This document shows, one piece after another, positions 16,045 through 25,261 of a DNA stretch of 64,000 bases. Both the position numbers and the translations under genes were made by a program. Source of the stretch: Bifidobacterium breve (GTDB lineage Bacteria > Actinomycetota > Actinomycetes > Nanopelagicales > Nanopelagicaceae); contig CAMCPZ010000003.1 in the NCBI GenBank assembly GCA_945876865.1, forward strand, positions 1 to 64,000, read 5' to 3'. The notes under the pieces were generated by a model, which ran no database searches, was not told where the DNA came from, and worked only from the letters and a program-made list of their open reading frames with translations. The first letter of the stretch is position 1. Each line of letters starts with the position of its first letter.

Positions 16045-18138
16045 ATGGCTTCCCAGGTCCATCAAATTGATGTGAGTAATCCAAGAGAGATTTTGGTAGA
16101 CCGCGAACTTAGTTGGTTGGCTTTTAACCAGCGAGTTCTGGAATTAGCCGAAGATAAATCAACTCCACTTTTGGAGCGCTGCCGATTCTTGGCAATCTTC
16201 TCCTCAAATCTAGATGACTTTTACATGATCCGTGTAGCTTCACTGAAGAACAAATTAGAATCTGGAATTGCAAAGGCAAATACTGCGGGATTTACGCCAA
16301 CTGAATTGATGAAAGAACTTTCAATTAAAACCGAAGAGTTGATATCTCGAAAGAGTAAATGTTTTCACGAAGATGTTCACCTTAAACTTTCTAAAGAGGG
16401 AATAAATATCGTCCGCTGGGATGAGTTAAATTCAAAAGAGCGCGAGCTTGCAACCGATATTTTTCATAAACAGATTTTTCCGGTTCTGACACCGCTTGCA
16501 ATCGATCCTTCACACCCATTTCCTTATATTTCTGGGCTCTCCCTTAATCTCGCTGTGATTGTAAAAAACCCTGAGACTGGGGTCGAACTCTTTGCTCGGG
16601 TAAAGGTCCCATCAAACTTAGCAAGATTTGTAGTTACATCAACTGACGATGACCGTAGATACATTCCTTTGGAGCAGGTAATTACGGCAAATATTGCCGA
16701 ACTTTTTCCGGGCATGGAAATTTCAAATGTTTACACCTTTAGAATTACTAGAAATGCCGATCTAGAACTTGAGGAAGAAGAGTCTGAAGATTTGCTCGCA
16801 AGTATGGAGCAAGAGTTGCTGCGCAGAAAGTTTGGGCCACCAGTCCGACTTGAGGTTGGGTCGGGCATGGATGACGAACTTTTAGAAACTTTAAAAGAAG
16901 AGTTGAAGATAAAAGATGAGGATATAAGTAAATATCCAGAGCCACTTGATTTGACTGGGCTAAATCAGATTGCAGATATTGATCGACCTGATTTGAAGTT
17001 TGAAGCATTCAGAAGTCAAGTAGCTTGGGATTTGCGTGATGTAGAACCAGATTCAACCGAAGCCTTCTTTGAAGCAATAAAACGCCGCGAAATAATCCTG
17101 CATCATCCATATGAATCCTTTAGCTCTTCGGTTGTGCGATTTATCGAATCTGCGGCTACCGATCCGCATGTTCTTGCGATAAAACAAACTTTGTATCGAA
17201 CATCTGGAGATTCACCGATTGTTGAAGCGCTGATTGAAGCGGCAGAAGCCGGAAAACAGGTATTGGCAGTAATCGAAATTCGAGCCCGCTTTGATGAACA
17301 GGCGAATGTTCGCTGGGCCCGCAAGCTCGAAGATGCTGGTGTGCATGTTGTTTATGGCCTCGTTGGATTTAAAACCCATGCAAAGTTATCGCTCGTAGTT
17401 AGACAAGAGTCTGGCGCAATCAGGCGGTATGTCCATATGGGAACTGGAAATTACAATCCAAAGACCGCACGGATGTATGAAGACTTTGGAATTTTAAGTG
17501 CCGACCCAGTTCTTGGAGATGATGTAAATAAACTCTTTAATCAACTTTCAGGTTTTGCACCACAGACCTCATTTGAAAGGCTATTGGTTGCACCGCGAAC
17601 ACTGCGTTCGGGATTACTGGAAAAGATTCAAAGAGAGATTGACAATAAGAACGCTGGCAAACCTGCCTTAATTAGAATGAAGTTAAATTCGATTTTAGAT
17701 GAAGAGTTTGTTGATCTTCTTTATAAAGCCTCTGCCGCTGGTGTCCAAGTGGAACTCGTGGTTCGTGGAATTTGTGCAATCAGAGGCGGAGTTCCTGGGT
17801 TATCAGAGAACATTCGAGTGATTTCAGTCCTTGGGAGATTCCTAGAGCATTCCAGAATTTTTCACTTCGCTAATGACGGTGAAAATGAACTATGGCTTGG
17901 TAGCGCTGATTTGATGCACCGAAATCTAGATCGCCGCGTTGAAAGCATGGTCATGATTAAACAGACCGACCACAAACGGATGTTATTGCGAGCACTAGAT
18001 AGTTATTTAGCACCGACAACGGCGCACTGGAGTATGAATATTGCCGGCACTTGGGATCGGATAACTAAAGATTCAAATGGCACGGATTTAACTGACTTGC
18101 ATCAGCAAGTTATTAATTGGTATCGAGCCAGAGGATGA
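16045..18138 (+). CDS. ppk: Polyphosphate kinase 1
   Basis: 697 aa, full length. The four PPK1 domains are visible: the N domain (VDRELSWLAFNQRVLELAED and NLDDFYMIRVA), the head, then C1 with HHPYESFSSSVVRFIESAA, the autophosphorylated His in VVYGLVGFKTHAKLSLVVR, and C2 with VHMGTGNYNPKTARMYEDFG and the second catalytic His region DLMHRNLDRRVESM. It makes polyphosphate reversibly from ATP. Shine-Dalgarno AGGGGAG precedes the ATG. The gene overlaps mutT1 by 4 bp; ppx lies just beyond, so synthesis and breakdown genes are neighbours. PHO-box-like repeats lie immediately upstream. Confidence 0.96.
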   Translation: MASQVHQIDVSNPREILVDRELSWLAFNQRVLELAEDKSTPLLERCRFLAIFSSNLDDFYMIRVASLKNKLESGIAKANTAGFTPTELMKELSIKTEELISRKSKCFHEDVHLKLSKEGINIVRWDELNSKERELATDIFHKQIFPVLTPLAIDPSHPFPYISGLSLNLAVIVKNPETGVELFARVKVPSNLARFVVTSTDDDRRYIPLEQVITANIAELFPGMEISNVYTFRITRNADLELEEEESEDLLASMEQELLRRKFGPPVRLEVGSGMDDELLETLKEELKIKDEDISKYPEPLDLTGLNQIADIDRPDLKFEAFRSQVAWDLRDVEPDSTEAFFEAIKRREIILHHPYESFSSSVVRFIESAATDPHVLAIKQTLYRTSGDSPIVEALIEAAEAGKQVLAVIEIRARFDEQANVRWARKLEDAGVHVVYGLVGFKTHAKLSLVVRQESGAIRRYVHMGTGNYNPKTARMYEDFGILSADPVLGDDVNKLFNQLSGFAPQTSFERLLVAPRTLRSGLLEKIQREIDNKNAGKPALIRMKLNSILDEEFVDLLYKASAAGVQVELVVRGICAIRGGVPGLSENIRVISVLGRFLEHSRIFHFANDGENELWLGSADLMHRNLDRRVESMVMIKQTDHKRMLLRALDSYLAPTTAHWSMNIAGTWDRITKDSNGTDLTDLHQQVINWYRARG

Positions 18139-19037
18139 ATGAATTGATAATTGCAGCCGGCGGAGTTGTTTGGCGTGAAGGCAAGGATTCAAAAATCGAA
18201 TTAGCAATTATCCATAGACCTAAATATGACGACTGGACCTTTCCGAAAGGAAAGTTGGATATCGGTGAAGAGCTTATCTCTGGCGCATATCGCGAAATTT
18301 TAGAAGAGACTGGTTTGGATATTGAACTTGGTCCATTTCTGGGCGCCGTTGAGTATGAATCTTTTGGAGAAGCAAAGCACGTTTCATATTGGGCAGCGAA
18401 AGTACTTTCTAGTTCAAAGGAATTTCATCCAAATAATGAAGCAGATCTGTTGGAGTGGCACGAAGTTGATTCTGCTCGTCAGAAGTTAACGCGTGACACC
18501 GATAGAGAAATCCTTGAAGTATTTATTGAATCTCCTTATCAAGCAAGCAAGTTAATTATGCTGAGACATGCAAAAGCACTGGCTCGCGCTGAATGGCAGA
18601 GCGGAGATGAAGATCGACCGCTAGATAATTTAGGTCAACTTCAGGCTAAGCGAATGCATGCGGTGTATCAGGTCTTTGGAATTTCACAGATACATACATC
18701 CGATGCGGTTCGTTGTTATGACACCGTAATTGGGTTAACTAATGCGCTAAAAATTGAACCAGTTGTAACGAGCAAATTGAGTGAATATACATATGAGAAA
18801 AATAGAGATAAGTCACTTGATTACGCGCTAGAGCTTGCAGAGATAACACGCACTACAGGCGAAACAATTCTTCTTTGTAGCCACAATCCAGTTCTGCCTC
18901 GAATGCTAGAGCGGGTCGCGAAGAAAACTGCTGTGAAATTACCAGGGTATAAATTGAAGCCTGGTGATGCCTGGGTAGTATTTCTTGGAAAGAATAAGTG
19001 TTTACAGATTGATTTTGTTCCGGCGCCTTCTATTTAG
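18135..19037 (+). CDS. mutT1: NUDIX hydrolase fused to histidine phosphatase (MutT1-like)
   Basis: 300 aa from the ATG at 18135, which overlaps the ppk stop (ATGA); the track start is upstream inside ppk. The N-terminal NUDIX domain (about 1-130) has the NUDIX box GKLDIGEELISGAYREILEETG. The C-terminal phosphohistidine phosphatase (SixA-like) domain (about 140-300) has LIMLRHAKALARAEW with the catalytic RHA(K) motif and a second His in LLCSHNPVLPRML. This two-domain layout is that of mycobacterial MutT1 (Rv2985), which hydrolyses 8-oxo-(d)GTP and diadenosine polyphosphates, and which also neighbours ppk. Confidence 0.92.
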   Translation: MNELIIAAGGVVWREGKDSKIELAIIHRPKYDDWTFPKGKLDIGEELISGAYREILEETGLDIELGPFLGAVEYESFGEAKHVSYWAAKVLSSSKEFHPNNEADLLEWHEVDSARQKLTRDTDREILEVFIESPYQASKLIMLRHAKALARAEWQSGDEDRPLDNLGQLQAKRMHAVYQVFGISQIHTSDAVRCYDTVIGLTNALKIEPVVTSKLSEYTYEKNRDKSLDYALELAEITRTTGETILLCSHNPVLPRMLERVAKKTAVKLPGYKLKPGDAWVVFLGKNKCLQIDFVPAPSI

Positions 19038-19043
19038 TGCAGT

Positions 19044-19961
19044 TTAGTGCTCGGTCCAGTCCAAGTACTTAAGCACGATTCCTTCGCGCAACGCCCAAGG
19101 GCAGACCTCTAAGTTATCTAGATCAAGATTGCGCATGACACTTTCAGTTACAAAAGCCCCGGCAACAATCTGACGGGCCCGGTTTGCTGAAACACCCGGC
19201 AACTTTGTTCGCTCTTCAGAATCCATTTCTGCTAAACGAGTTGAGATTTTTCGAATTGCATCAATACTTATATTTTTACCATTACCACCATACCAATCAC
19301 CACAAAGCCGGGCCAGGGTTCGCAGAGTCTTGCTTGTCGCAATTGCACGATCCGAATCCTCGTGGCGGACCAAAGCTGGTAGAACAGATTCCAATTGAGT
19401 TTCAATGTAATCTCGAAGTGCGCGAACACTCTTGGGGGTAAATGGATCACCTTGTAAGTGGCTCTTAGTTAATCTCGATGCACCAAGTGGAAGTGTTACG
19501 GCAACCTCTGGCGCCTCATCTATGCCAGATGCAATCTCGAGAGAACCGCCACCGATATCAATAACAAGTAATCGGCCGCTCGACCAGCCAAACCAACGAC
19601 GCGCGGCAAGGAAAGTTAATCTTGCTTCTTCTTCTCCAGTTAAAACTTGAAGGTCTATTTCAAAATCCTTATTTATGTCAGCAATAATTTCTGGTCCGTT
19701 ATTTGCTTCACGTAGCGCTGAAGTCGCAAAAGGTAGAAGCTCCTCAGTTTTCACGCTCTTTGAATGGACTATCGCATTCTTGATTGCCAATCGGAGCTCG
19801 GCTATTCCTTCCGCCGAAATGTTATTTTCTTCTGTTAAATACTCAGTCAGCCGCAGCTCTACTTTGTGATTGAAAGTTGGATTTGGCCGGGCACCTGGAT
19901 GCGTATCGACCACCTGGAGATGGATCGTATTTGATCCCACATCTAAGACTCCAAGGCGCAT
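19044..19961 (-). CDS. ppx: Exopolyphosphatase / Ppx-GppA phosphatase
   Basis: 305 aa, the short actinobacterial form with only the two actin-like ASKHA domains. The phosphate loops are LGVLDVGSNTIHLQV (N-terminal) and LLVIDIGGGSLEIASG; FATSALREANNG and the catalytic Glu in LTGEEEARLTFLAARRWF are present. It removes terminal phosphate from polyphosphate (Ppx1, Rv0496, and Ppx2, Rv1026, are the mycobacterial homologues). It converges on ppk-mutT1 with a 6-bp gap. A leaderless-type promoter precedes the ATG. Confidence 0.92.
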   Translation of the reverse strand: MRLGVLDVGSNTIHLQVVDTHPGARPNPTFNHKVELRLTEYLTEENNISAEGIAELRLAIKNAIVHSKSVKTEELLPFATSALREANNGPEIIADINKDFEIDLQVLTGEEEARLTFLAARRWFGWSSGRLLVIDIGGGSLEIASGIDEAPEVAVTLPLGASRLTKSHLQGDPFTPKSVRALRDYIETQLESVLPALVRHEDSDRAIATSKTLRTLARLCGDWYGGNGKNISIDAIRKISTRLAEMDSEERTKLPGVSANRARQIVAGAFVTESVMRNLDLDNLEVCPWALREGIVLKYLDWTEH

Positions 19962-19967
19962 TTGCCG

Positions 19968-19973
19968 AAGATA
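19968..19973 (-). promoter_or_regulatory. -10 element of leaderless ppx promoter
   Basis: TATCTT on the minus strand, 6 nt before the ppx ATG, with no Shine-Dalgarno. Confidence 0.5.
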
Positions 19974-20045
19974 CTCGCTATTCGCCGCAGTAATTGCCAG
20001 GTTCTTAGCATTGGTTTTTGCGTGTCATAATTGCCCCTGCAGTAC

Positions 20046-20120
20046 GCCTCCCTAGCTCAGTGGTAGAGCAACGCACTTGTAATGCGTAGGTCGTCAGTTC
20101 AATCCTGACGGGGGGCTCCA
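20046..20120 (+). tRNA. tRNA-Thr (TGT)
   Basis: 75 nt with a complete cloverleaf: acceptor GCCTCCC/GGGGGGC with one T-G pair, D stem GCTC/GAGC, anticodon stem ACGCA/TGCGT around loop CTTGTAA (anticodon TGT at 20078-20080, reads ACA), and T stem GTCAG/CTGAC with loop TTCAATC. The discriminator is T and the CCA end is encoded. Confidence 0.97.
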
Positions 20121-20153
20121 TAATCAACAAACACATAAAAACAAATACTTTGG

Positions 20154-20159
20154 TATGAA
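20154..20159 (+). promoter_or_regulatory. -10 element of leaderless GMC oxidoreductase promoter
   Basis: TATGAA preceded by TGG (extended -10 like) and followed by 6 nt (taagcc... junction) to the ATG at 20166. Confidence 0.45.
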
Positions 20160-20165
20160 TAAGCC

Positions 20166-21842
20166 ATGGAACGCGATTTTGATGTCGTAATTATTGGATC
20201 TGGTTTTGGCGGATCAGTAAGTGCGCTGCGTTTAACTGAAAAGAATTATCGAGTTGCTGTCTTAGAAGCTGGTCGAAGATTTAGAGATAAAGACTTTCCT
20301 AAAACTTCTTGGCGATTAAGTAAATTTCTTTATGCACCAAGGTTAGGGCTTAGGGGAATCCAGAGAATTCATGCACTTCCTGATGTTTTAGTTTTAGCCG
20401 GTGCCGGTGTAGGTGGCGGATCACTTGTGTATGCAAACACTTTATACATTCCTCCTGATACTTACTTCAATGATAAACAGTGGAAACATATAACCGATTG
20501 GAAATCTGAATTACTTCCTTGGTATGACCAAGCATCTCGAATGCTTGGGGTCGCAGATAATCCATACTTTTCACCATCAGATGCTGCAATGAAAGAAGCT
20601 GCAATTGAAATGGGCGTTGGACATACTTTTCGAATGGCACCACTCGGAGTTTATTTTGGAGATGGACCAGGTGAATTAAGCACCGATCCATACTTTGGTG
20701 GAAAAGGACCTGCAAGAAGCGGTTGCATGCAATGTGGCGCCTGTATGACTGGATGTAGATTTAATGCAAAAAATACCTTGCCTAAAAACTACTTAGGCCT
20801 GGCTGAAGGTGCTGGCGCAGAAGTATTTGCTGAACATACGGTTACAAAAATTGAGCAAATTCCTAACAGGAGCTGGAAGATATCTGCCCGAAAGAGCTCA
20901 TCCTGGTTTGGGCGAAAGCGGGTATTCACCGCTAATCAAGTGATTGTTGCGGCCGGGACTTACAACACCCAAAAATTATTGCATCGCATGAAGAGCGATG
21001 GTTTATTGCCAAGACTTTCATGTGCCCTTGGTAAATTATCGCGGACCAATAGCGAAGCTCTTACCGGCGCACTTATGCAGAACACCAGCGTTGATTACAG
21101 CAAAGGTGCTGCAATAACTTCATCTTTTTTCCCAGATGAGCACACACATGTAGAGCCAGTCCGGTATGGCGTCGGAAGCAATGCAATGGGGTTGTTGCAA
21201 ACAATTATGACTGATGGTGAAAATGCAAAGGACCGACGTAAGCAATGGCTTGGCACAGTTCTTCGCCACCCTTCAATGCTGGCTCGGGTTTTGAATGTTC
21301 GAAAATGGAGCGAGCGAACAGTTATTGCACTCGTAATGCAGAATGTTGATTCTGCGGTAACGGTCTCAATGAAGAACTCAGTTTTCGGTAAGCGCTTAAC
21401 TTCAAAGAATGACAGTGCGATACCAAATGCGACATACATCCCTGCAGCAAATGAAGTTGTCCGAAAGATTGCCGAAAAAAATGGGGGAATAGCTGGCGGA
21501 CATATCGGAGACTTAATTGGAGCTCCGTTTACTGCTCACTTTGTAGGTGGCTGTGTGATTGGAGATTCTGAGGACTCTGGAGTAATCGATCCGTATCACC
21601 GGGTGTGGAATTACCCAACGCTTCATGTTGTAGATGGCGCAAGTGTTACGGCAAACCTAGGCGTCAATCCTTCGCTAACAATTACCGCACAAGCTGAACG
21701 CGCGATGTCGATGTGGCCGAACAAGGGTGGGATAGATGAGCGTCCGATTCAGGGGCACCCGTATAAAAAAGTGGCGATGGAATTTCCGAATAGTCCGGTC
21801 GTCCCAACGGGAGCCTTAGGTGAATTAAAGGGTGATATCTGA
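20166..21842 (+). CDS. GMC oxidoreductase, cholesterol-oxidase-like (ChoD family)
   Basis: 558 aa flavoenzyme. The FAD-binding dinucleotide motif is DVVIIGSGFGGSVSALRL at residues 6-23. GAGVGGGSLVYANTLY is the GMC signature, and the C-terminal block VDGASVTANLGVNPSLTITA carries the active-site Asn region. Residues about 182-200 have a GCMQCGACMTGCRFNAKN cysteine cluster, a ferredoxin-like spacing also found in mycobacterial ChoD relatives. The family oxidises alcohols or sterol-like substrates using FAD. True cholesterol oxidase activity is not assured, because many ChoD-like proteins act on unknown substrates. No signal peptide. A MalT-like regulator gene follows after 63 bp containing inverted repeats. 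Confidence 0.85.
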   Translation: MERDFDVVIIGSGFGGSVSALRLTEKNYRVAVLEAGRRFRDKDFPKTSWRLSKFLYAPRLGLRGIQRIHALPDVLVLAGAGVGGGSLVYANTLYIPPDTYFNDKQWKHITDWKSELLPWYDQASRMLGVADNPYFSPSDAAMKEAAIEMGVGHTFRMAPLGVYFGDGPGELSTDPYFGGKGPARSGCMQCGACMTGCRFNAKNTLPKNYLGLAEGAGAEVFAEHTVTKIEQIPNRSWKISARKSSSWFGRKRVFTANQVIVAAGTYNTQKLLHRMKSDGLLPRLSCALGKLSRTNSEALTGALMQNTSVDYSKGAAITSSFFPDEHTHVEPVRYGVGSNAMGLLQTIMTDGENAKDRRKQWLGTVLRHPSMLARVLNVRKWSERTVIALVMQNVDSAVTVSMKNSVFGKRLTSKNDSAIPNATYIPAANEVVRKIAEKNGGIAGGHIGDLIGAPFTAHFVGGCVIGDSEDSGVIDPYHRVWNYPTLHVVDGASVTANLGVNPSLTITAQAERAMSMWPNKGGIDERPIQGHPYKKVAMEFPNSPVVPTGALGELKGDI

Positions 21843-21843
21843 C

Positions 21844-21869
21844 TTTTGCCGGATTCTCCCTAGGCAAAA
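21844..21869 (+). terminator. Weak hairpin after the GMC oxidoreductase stop
   Basis: TTTTGCC and GGCAAAA (7-bp stem, 12-nt loop with a possible inner GGA/TCC pairing) begin 1 nt after the stop. No T-run of useful length follows, so it is a weak terminator or processing signal at most. Confidence 0.35.
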
Positions 21870-21872
21870 CCA

Positions 21873-21918
21873 TCACCCCATGGAACGCTTTCACCCAATT
21901 GATGGGTGATTGGGGTGA
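21873..21918 (+). promoter_or_regulatory. Nested inverted repeats at the MalT-like regulator start (putative operator)
   Basis: Outer arms TCACCCCA (21873-21880) and TGGGGTGA (21911-21918) enclose inner arms TCACCCA (21891-21897) and TGGGTGA (21903-21909). Four copies of one heptamer-like unit in two orientations overlap the regulator's start codons. This looks like an autoregulatory site or an mRNA secondary structure masking initiation. Confidence 0.5.
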
Positions 21919-24455
21919 GCACTTTGTACGAACTACTTCCGGGTGTGGCAATTTCTCGCATCACCCCGCCAACAGTCCCACCACAATTTGTTCTCCGCAC
22001 GCATCTTCTTGAACAACTTGAAAAGCCAGCGCCTCATGCAGCTTTTGCGATTGCACCAAGTGGTTTCGGTAAAACTATTTTGGCAGCGCAATGGGCTGCA
22101 ATGCATCCAGATCGCACAATCTATTACACACCCGCGCTAACAGATACCTTTAAGGATTTAGTTTTTCATTGCGTCTCTTCTCTTCGTAGATTTAAACCAG
22201 ATGCTGCGCCTTGGATAGAAAAATATCGTACCGAGAAATTTGAACCGGAAATTGCAGTTGTTGAGTTTGCGAACGAAATTGCGACAATTGGTTTCGATGT
22301 TAATTTCATTGCCGATGGTTCGCACAACATAAATCCAAATAATGAAGAATTTACCCAACTCTGGGCCGAGCTTATGCCAGAGAATCTTAAATCTTTTTAT
22401 CTGAGAAATAATCTGCCGCCCATAATTTACTCAAAAGCTATTTCGCTTGATGCCGTAAGTATTTTAAAACCAGTTGATTTGGCCTTTACACCGAATGAAA
22501 TTGAAATTCTTTGCTCAAATTATGGCGTTGAGTTTGAGCAAAACAAGAGGATGATTTCAACAGTCCAAAACTGGCCGGCAGGTGTCTTAATGGTAATTAA
22601 AAGCGCTGGGAAAAGTAGAGATTTTTTTGATGCCGAGTTTACTGATAATAAAATGCTGGTTGAAACTACGCTAAGAAATCTCGAGCCTAACGCCTACGCG
22701 ATTTTGGAGAAGTTGGTTTATTTTAAAGTGCTTTCAAAAAATCAGGCTGCCATCATTCTTAAAACCCAATCTCAACTGCAGAGTTTTTTACGTCTTGTAA
22801 ATGAGGGAATATTTGTTCTGCAAGTTGGAAGCGAAGATGACATCTTCGCCATAAATGAAATCATTAGAAGTTCAATTATTGAGAGGCTAAAGCTAGAGCC
22901 TGAGAAAGAGAGAACGATTAGAGAAGGAACGGTTGAAGCAAAAATAGCTTGTGGAAATTTAGAAGGCGCAATTGAACTACTCGAAGAGATGGGCGATCAC
23001 GAAAGGTCTCTTGAATTGTTGGGGCGATATGTTCGCAGATTGCTCTGGCAAGAAAATTCAGATCAAATGTATAAGGGAATTAATCTGATAAGTAAGTATC
23101 TAGATATTGGATCAAGCGGCAGAGATGTAATTGATGCTTATGTAACAATGGCAAGTGGCTCTCTGGAAGAATTGGCCGTAAAGATTAAGAGCTTAGAGAT
23201 TGCATCTAGGGTAAATGGGTTTGCCCAGAAAGTTGAATGCGATTTATTAGTTTTGAAGTGCAGATTGGCGCTTGGTTTGGGTCAACTTTCAAGGGTAATT
23301 GATTTGAACAAGTCGGCAGCAAAAAGTGCAAAATCCTTATTTTCAATTCGAATGGCAGCTAATGCAGCATTCCTGCTAGAAGAGTATGAAATTTTGGTTG
23401 AGATTGTGGAAGAGGCAAGAACAATTTCACCACCTGATCCATCAGAGGCAACAATTCACATGCCTGCAGTAGAAGCTCTTATGGCTTTGGCAGAAGGCAG
23501 AATGCTAGAAGCGTTAGACCTCGCCAGGTATGTAATTGAAGAGACCAAAAAGGTTGGTGCTACTGGAGTCTGGCTTGCATATGACATGGTTTACTGTGCG
23601 GCAGAGACGTTACGCGAAATTGGTGAAGAGAATCAAGCCATTGCGCTTATCGAATCGCATATGTCAGATGTCAAAAAATATCATGTGACTTCGTGGCAGG
23701 TGGCTTTTGAATCTAAGCATGCTCTTATTGAGGCCCAGCTTGGTAGATCATCCGCAGGGCTACATAGAATTCGCAAAATTCGTGATGAATTAAATACACC
23801 CAAGTACTCCTTAGAGATTTTTCGAATTGCAGATGAACATGAGTTGATTATTCGCTCGCTATTGGAAGATTATGAACGCATGTCTGAACTAGTTAATCGC
23901 ACATCAAAAACTCCAACAATCTCACTTATTTCTACTGCACTTGAATTAAGGAAAGGTGGCGAAGCTGCAAAGTTAGCAATTTCATCAATCCCAACCAGAA
24001 ATCCAAAAGAAGTTTTACTCTTCCATATTTTACATATTAATTTATATTTAGATAAGCCCAAGCTTGCAGAAAGCCACTTACAAAAAGCTTTACCAATTAT
24101 TATGAGTTATGGGTATCGTCAAATTTTGCTAATTCAAAGCTCCAGATTCCTTGAGTTTTTGCTTAAGTTTGCTGCAACTTATCCAACCGTATACATGGAA
24201 CAACTCGCCAAAGAAATACGAGCCCGTATGACACAAACCAATTCACGCAATCAAAAGATTGAAAATCCATTAACTAAGCGAGAAATTGAGATTTTGAATC
24301 GCCTATCAACTGGTATTCCAATTTCGCAGATAGCTACAAATCTTCATATTTCACATAACACAATTAAGACGCACCTAAAGAATGTATATAAGAAATTGGG
24401 CGCAGAATCCCGAGAAGATGCAGTTCAAAAAGGAAGGGATTTACTGCTCTTTTAG
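21906..24455 (+). CDS. LuxR family, MalT-like STAND ATPase transcriptional regulator
   Basis: 849 aa. The N-terminal P-loop is AIAPSGFGKTILAAQW (about residues 45-60), followed by a STAND-type ATPase region. A long central region (about 330-760) is all helical with TPR-like repeats. A C-terminal LuxR-type helix-turn-helix (about 785-845) has LTKREIEILNRLSTGIPISQIA and HNTIKTHLKNVYKKLGAESRE. Such LAL/MalT-like proteins are ligand- and ATP-dependent activators. The start is GTG at 21906 or GTG at 21915; neither has a clear ribosome site, and both lie inside nested inverted repeats. Target genes are unknown, but the adjacent GMC oxidoreductase and hydrolase are candidates. The 3' end overlaps the hydrolase by 15 bp. 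Confidence 0.87.
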   Translation: MIGVSTLYELLPGVAISRITPPTVPPQFVLRTHLLEQLEKPAPHAAFAIAPSGFGKTILAAQWAAMHPDRTIYYTPALTDTFKDLVFHCVSSLRRFKPDAAPWIEKYRTEKFEPEIAVVEFANEIATIGFDVNFIADGSHNINPNNEEFTQLWAELMPENLKSFYLRNNLPPIIYSKAISLDAVSILKPVDLAFTPNEIEILCSNYGVEFEQNKRMISTVQNWPAGVLMVIKSAGKSRDFFDAEFTDNKMLVETTLRNLEPNAYAILEKLVYFKVLSKNQAAIILKTQSQLQSFLRLVNEGIFVLQVGSEDDIFAINEIIRSSIIERLKLEPEKERTIREGTVEAKIACGNLEGAIELLEEMGDHERSLELLGRYVRRLLWQENSDQMYKGINLISKYLDIGSSGRDVIDAYVTMASGSLEELAVKIKSLEIASRVNGFAQKVECDLLVLKCRLALGLGQLSRVIDLNKSAAKSAKSLFSIRMAANAAFLLEEYEILVEIVEEARTISPPDPSEATIHMPAVEALMALAEGRMLEALDLARYVIEETKKVGATGVWLAYDMVYCAAETLREIGEENQAIALIESHMSDVKKYHVTSWQVAFESKHALIEAQLGRSSAGLHRIRKIRDELNTPKYSLEIFRIADEHELIIRSLLEDYERMSELVNRTSKTPTISLISTALELRKGGEAAKLAISSIPTRNPKEVLLFHILHINLYLDKPKLAESHLQKALPIIMSYGYRQILLIQSSRFLEFLLKFAATYPTVYMEQLAKEIRARMTQTNSRNQKIENPLTKREIEILNRLSTGIPISQIATNLHISHNTIKTHLKNVYKKLGAESREDAVQKGRDLLLF

Positions 24456-25259
24456 CTTTTCAGTCTGTTCCTTACGCAACCGGGGCCAAGTAGTAATTGG
24501 ATAATCAAGATTGCGGTAAAAATCTTTGATCAATTGCTGAACAAATTTGGGCTTCTCTTTCACGACAAAATGGGAACTTCCCGGAACAATTGCCAGCCGG
24601 GCATTTGGGATTGCTTCATAGAGTTCAATAGTATGTTGATTAGAGAAAGGTTCGTCATCGCCAGTCAAAACAAGAACTGGACAGTTGATTTTAGAAAGTT
24701 GTGGAACTGTCATTGTGGGCTCAGAATTCCAGACCTCATAAGCTTTTCGAATAATTATCTCCTGCATATGAGCCGGATCAGGCGAACGTAGCGCAAACTT
24801 TGCAGCATCATCTTCGGTTATGACGATCTCTGGATCGCTTTCAACCAAGGTAAGACCGCTGTCGTAGTGAAAGTTGGTTCCGATTGCAACTGTTGATTTA
24901 ACAAGATCCGGACGCTTCAGAGCAATCATCAAAGAGATGATTCCACCATCGCTCCAGCCAATTAAGTGAGTAGGGCCTTTAATTACATCCTCGATGTATG
25001 CGATTGCTTCATCGGTCTGAAAATCAAAGTGATAAAAACCTTCGCGACTTGCAGTGCGTCCATGTGCACTTCGGTCATATGCAAAAACATAGTGAGTTCT
25101 TTGAACAGCGGGGATAACTGTGTAATCCCAACTTTCTGTCGAACTTAAGCCACCATGCATTAGTAATACCGGTTCAGATTTCTTGCCAAAAGTTTTTCCT
25201 TGTGCCGACCAGACTTGATGTCCGCGTAAATCAATATATCCGCGCTTTAAATTCAACAT
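24441..25259 (-). CDS. Alpha/beta hydrolase
   Basis: 272 aa with the canonical alpha/beta hydrolase fold: oxyanion region LLMHGGLSSTESWD, nucleophile elbow IGWSDGGIISL (Ser about residue 122), acid in VLTGDDEPF, and the catalytic His in VPGSSHFVVKEKP. No signal peptide. Substrate unknown; esterase, lipase or peroxidase activity are all possible. It starts 2 nt after the ndh stop, so it is the second gene of an ndh-hydrolase operon. It converges on the LuxR gene with a 15-bp overlap. Confidence 0.85.
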   Translation of the reverse strand: MLNLKRGYIDLRGHQVWSAQGKTFGKKSEPVLLMHGGLSSTESWDYTVIPAVQRTHYVFAYDRSAHGRTASREGFYHFDFQTDEAIAYIEDVIKGPTHLIGWSDGGIISLMIALKRPDLVKSTVAIGTNFHYDSGLTLVESDPEIVITEDDAAKFALRSPDPAHMQEIIIRKAYEVWNSEPTMTVPQLSKINCPVLVLTGDDEPFSNQHTIELYEAIPNARLAIVPGSSHFVVKEKPKFVQQLIKDFYRNLDYPITTWPRLRKEQTEKLKEQ

Positions 25260-25261
25260 GT

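Noticed and set aside
19030-19060. TTTAGTGC direct repeat at the mutT1/ppx junction
   Set aside because: Only two short copies straddling the mutT1 stop, with no wider pattern; considered chance.
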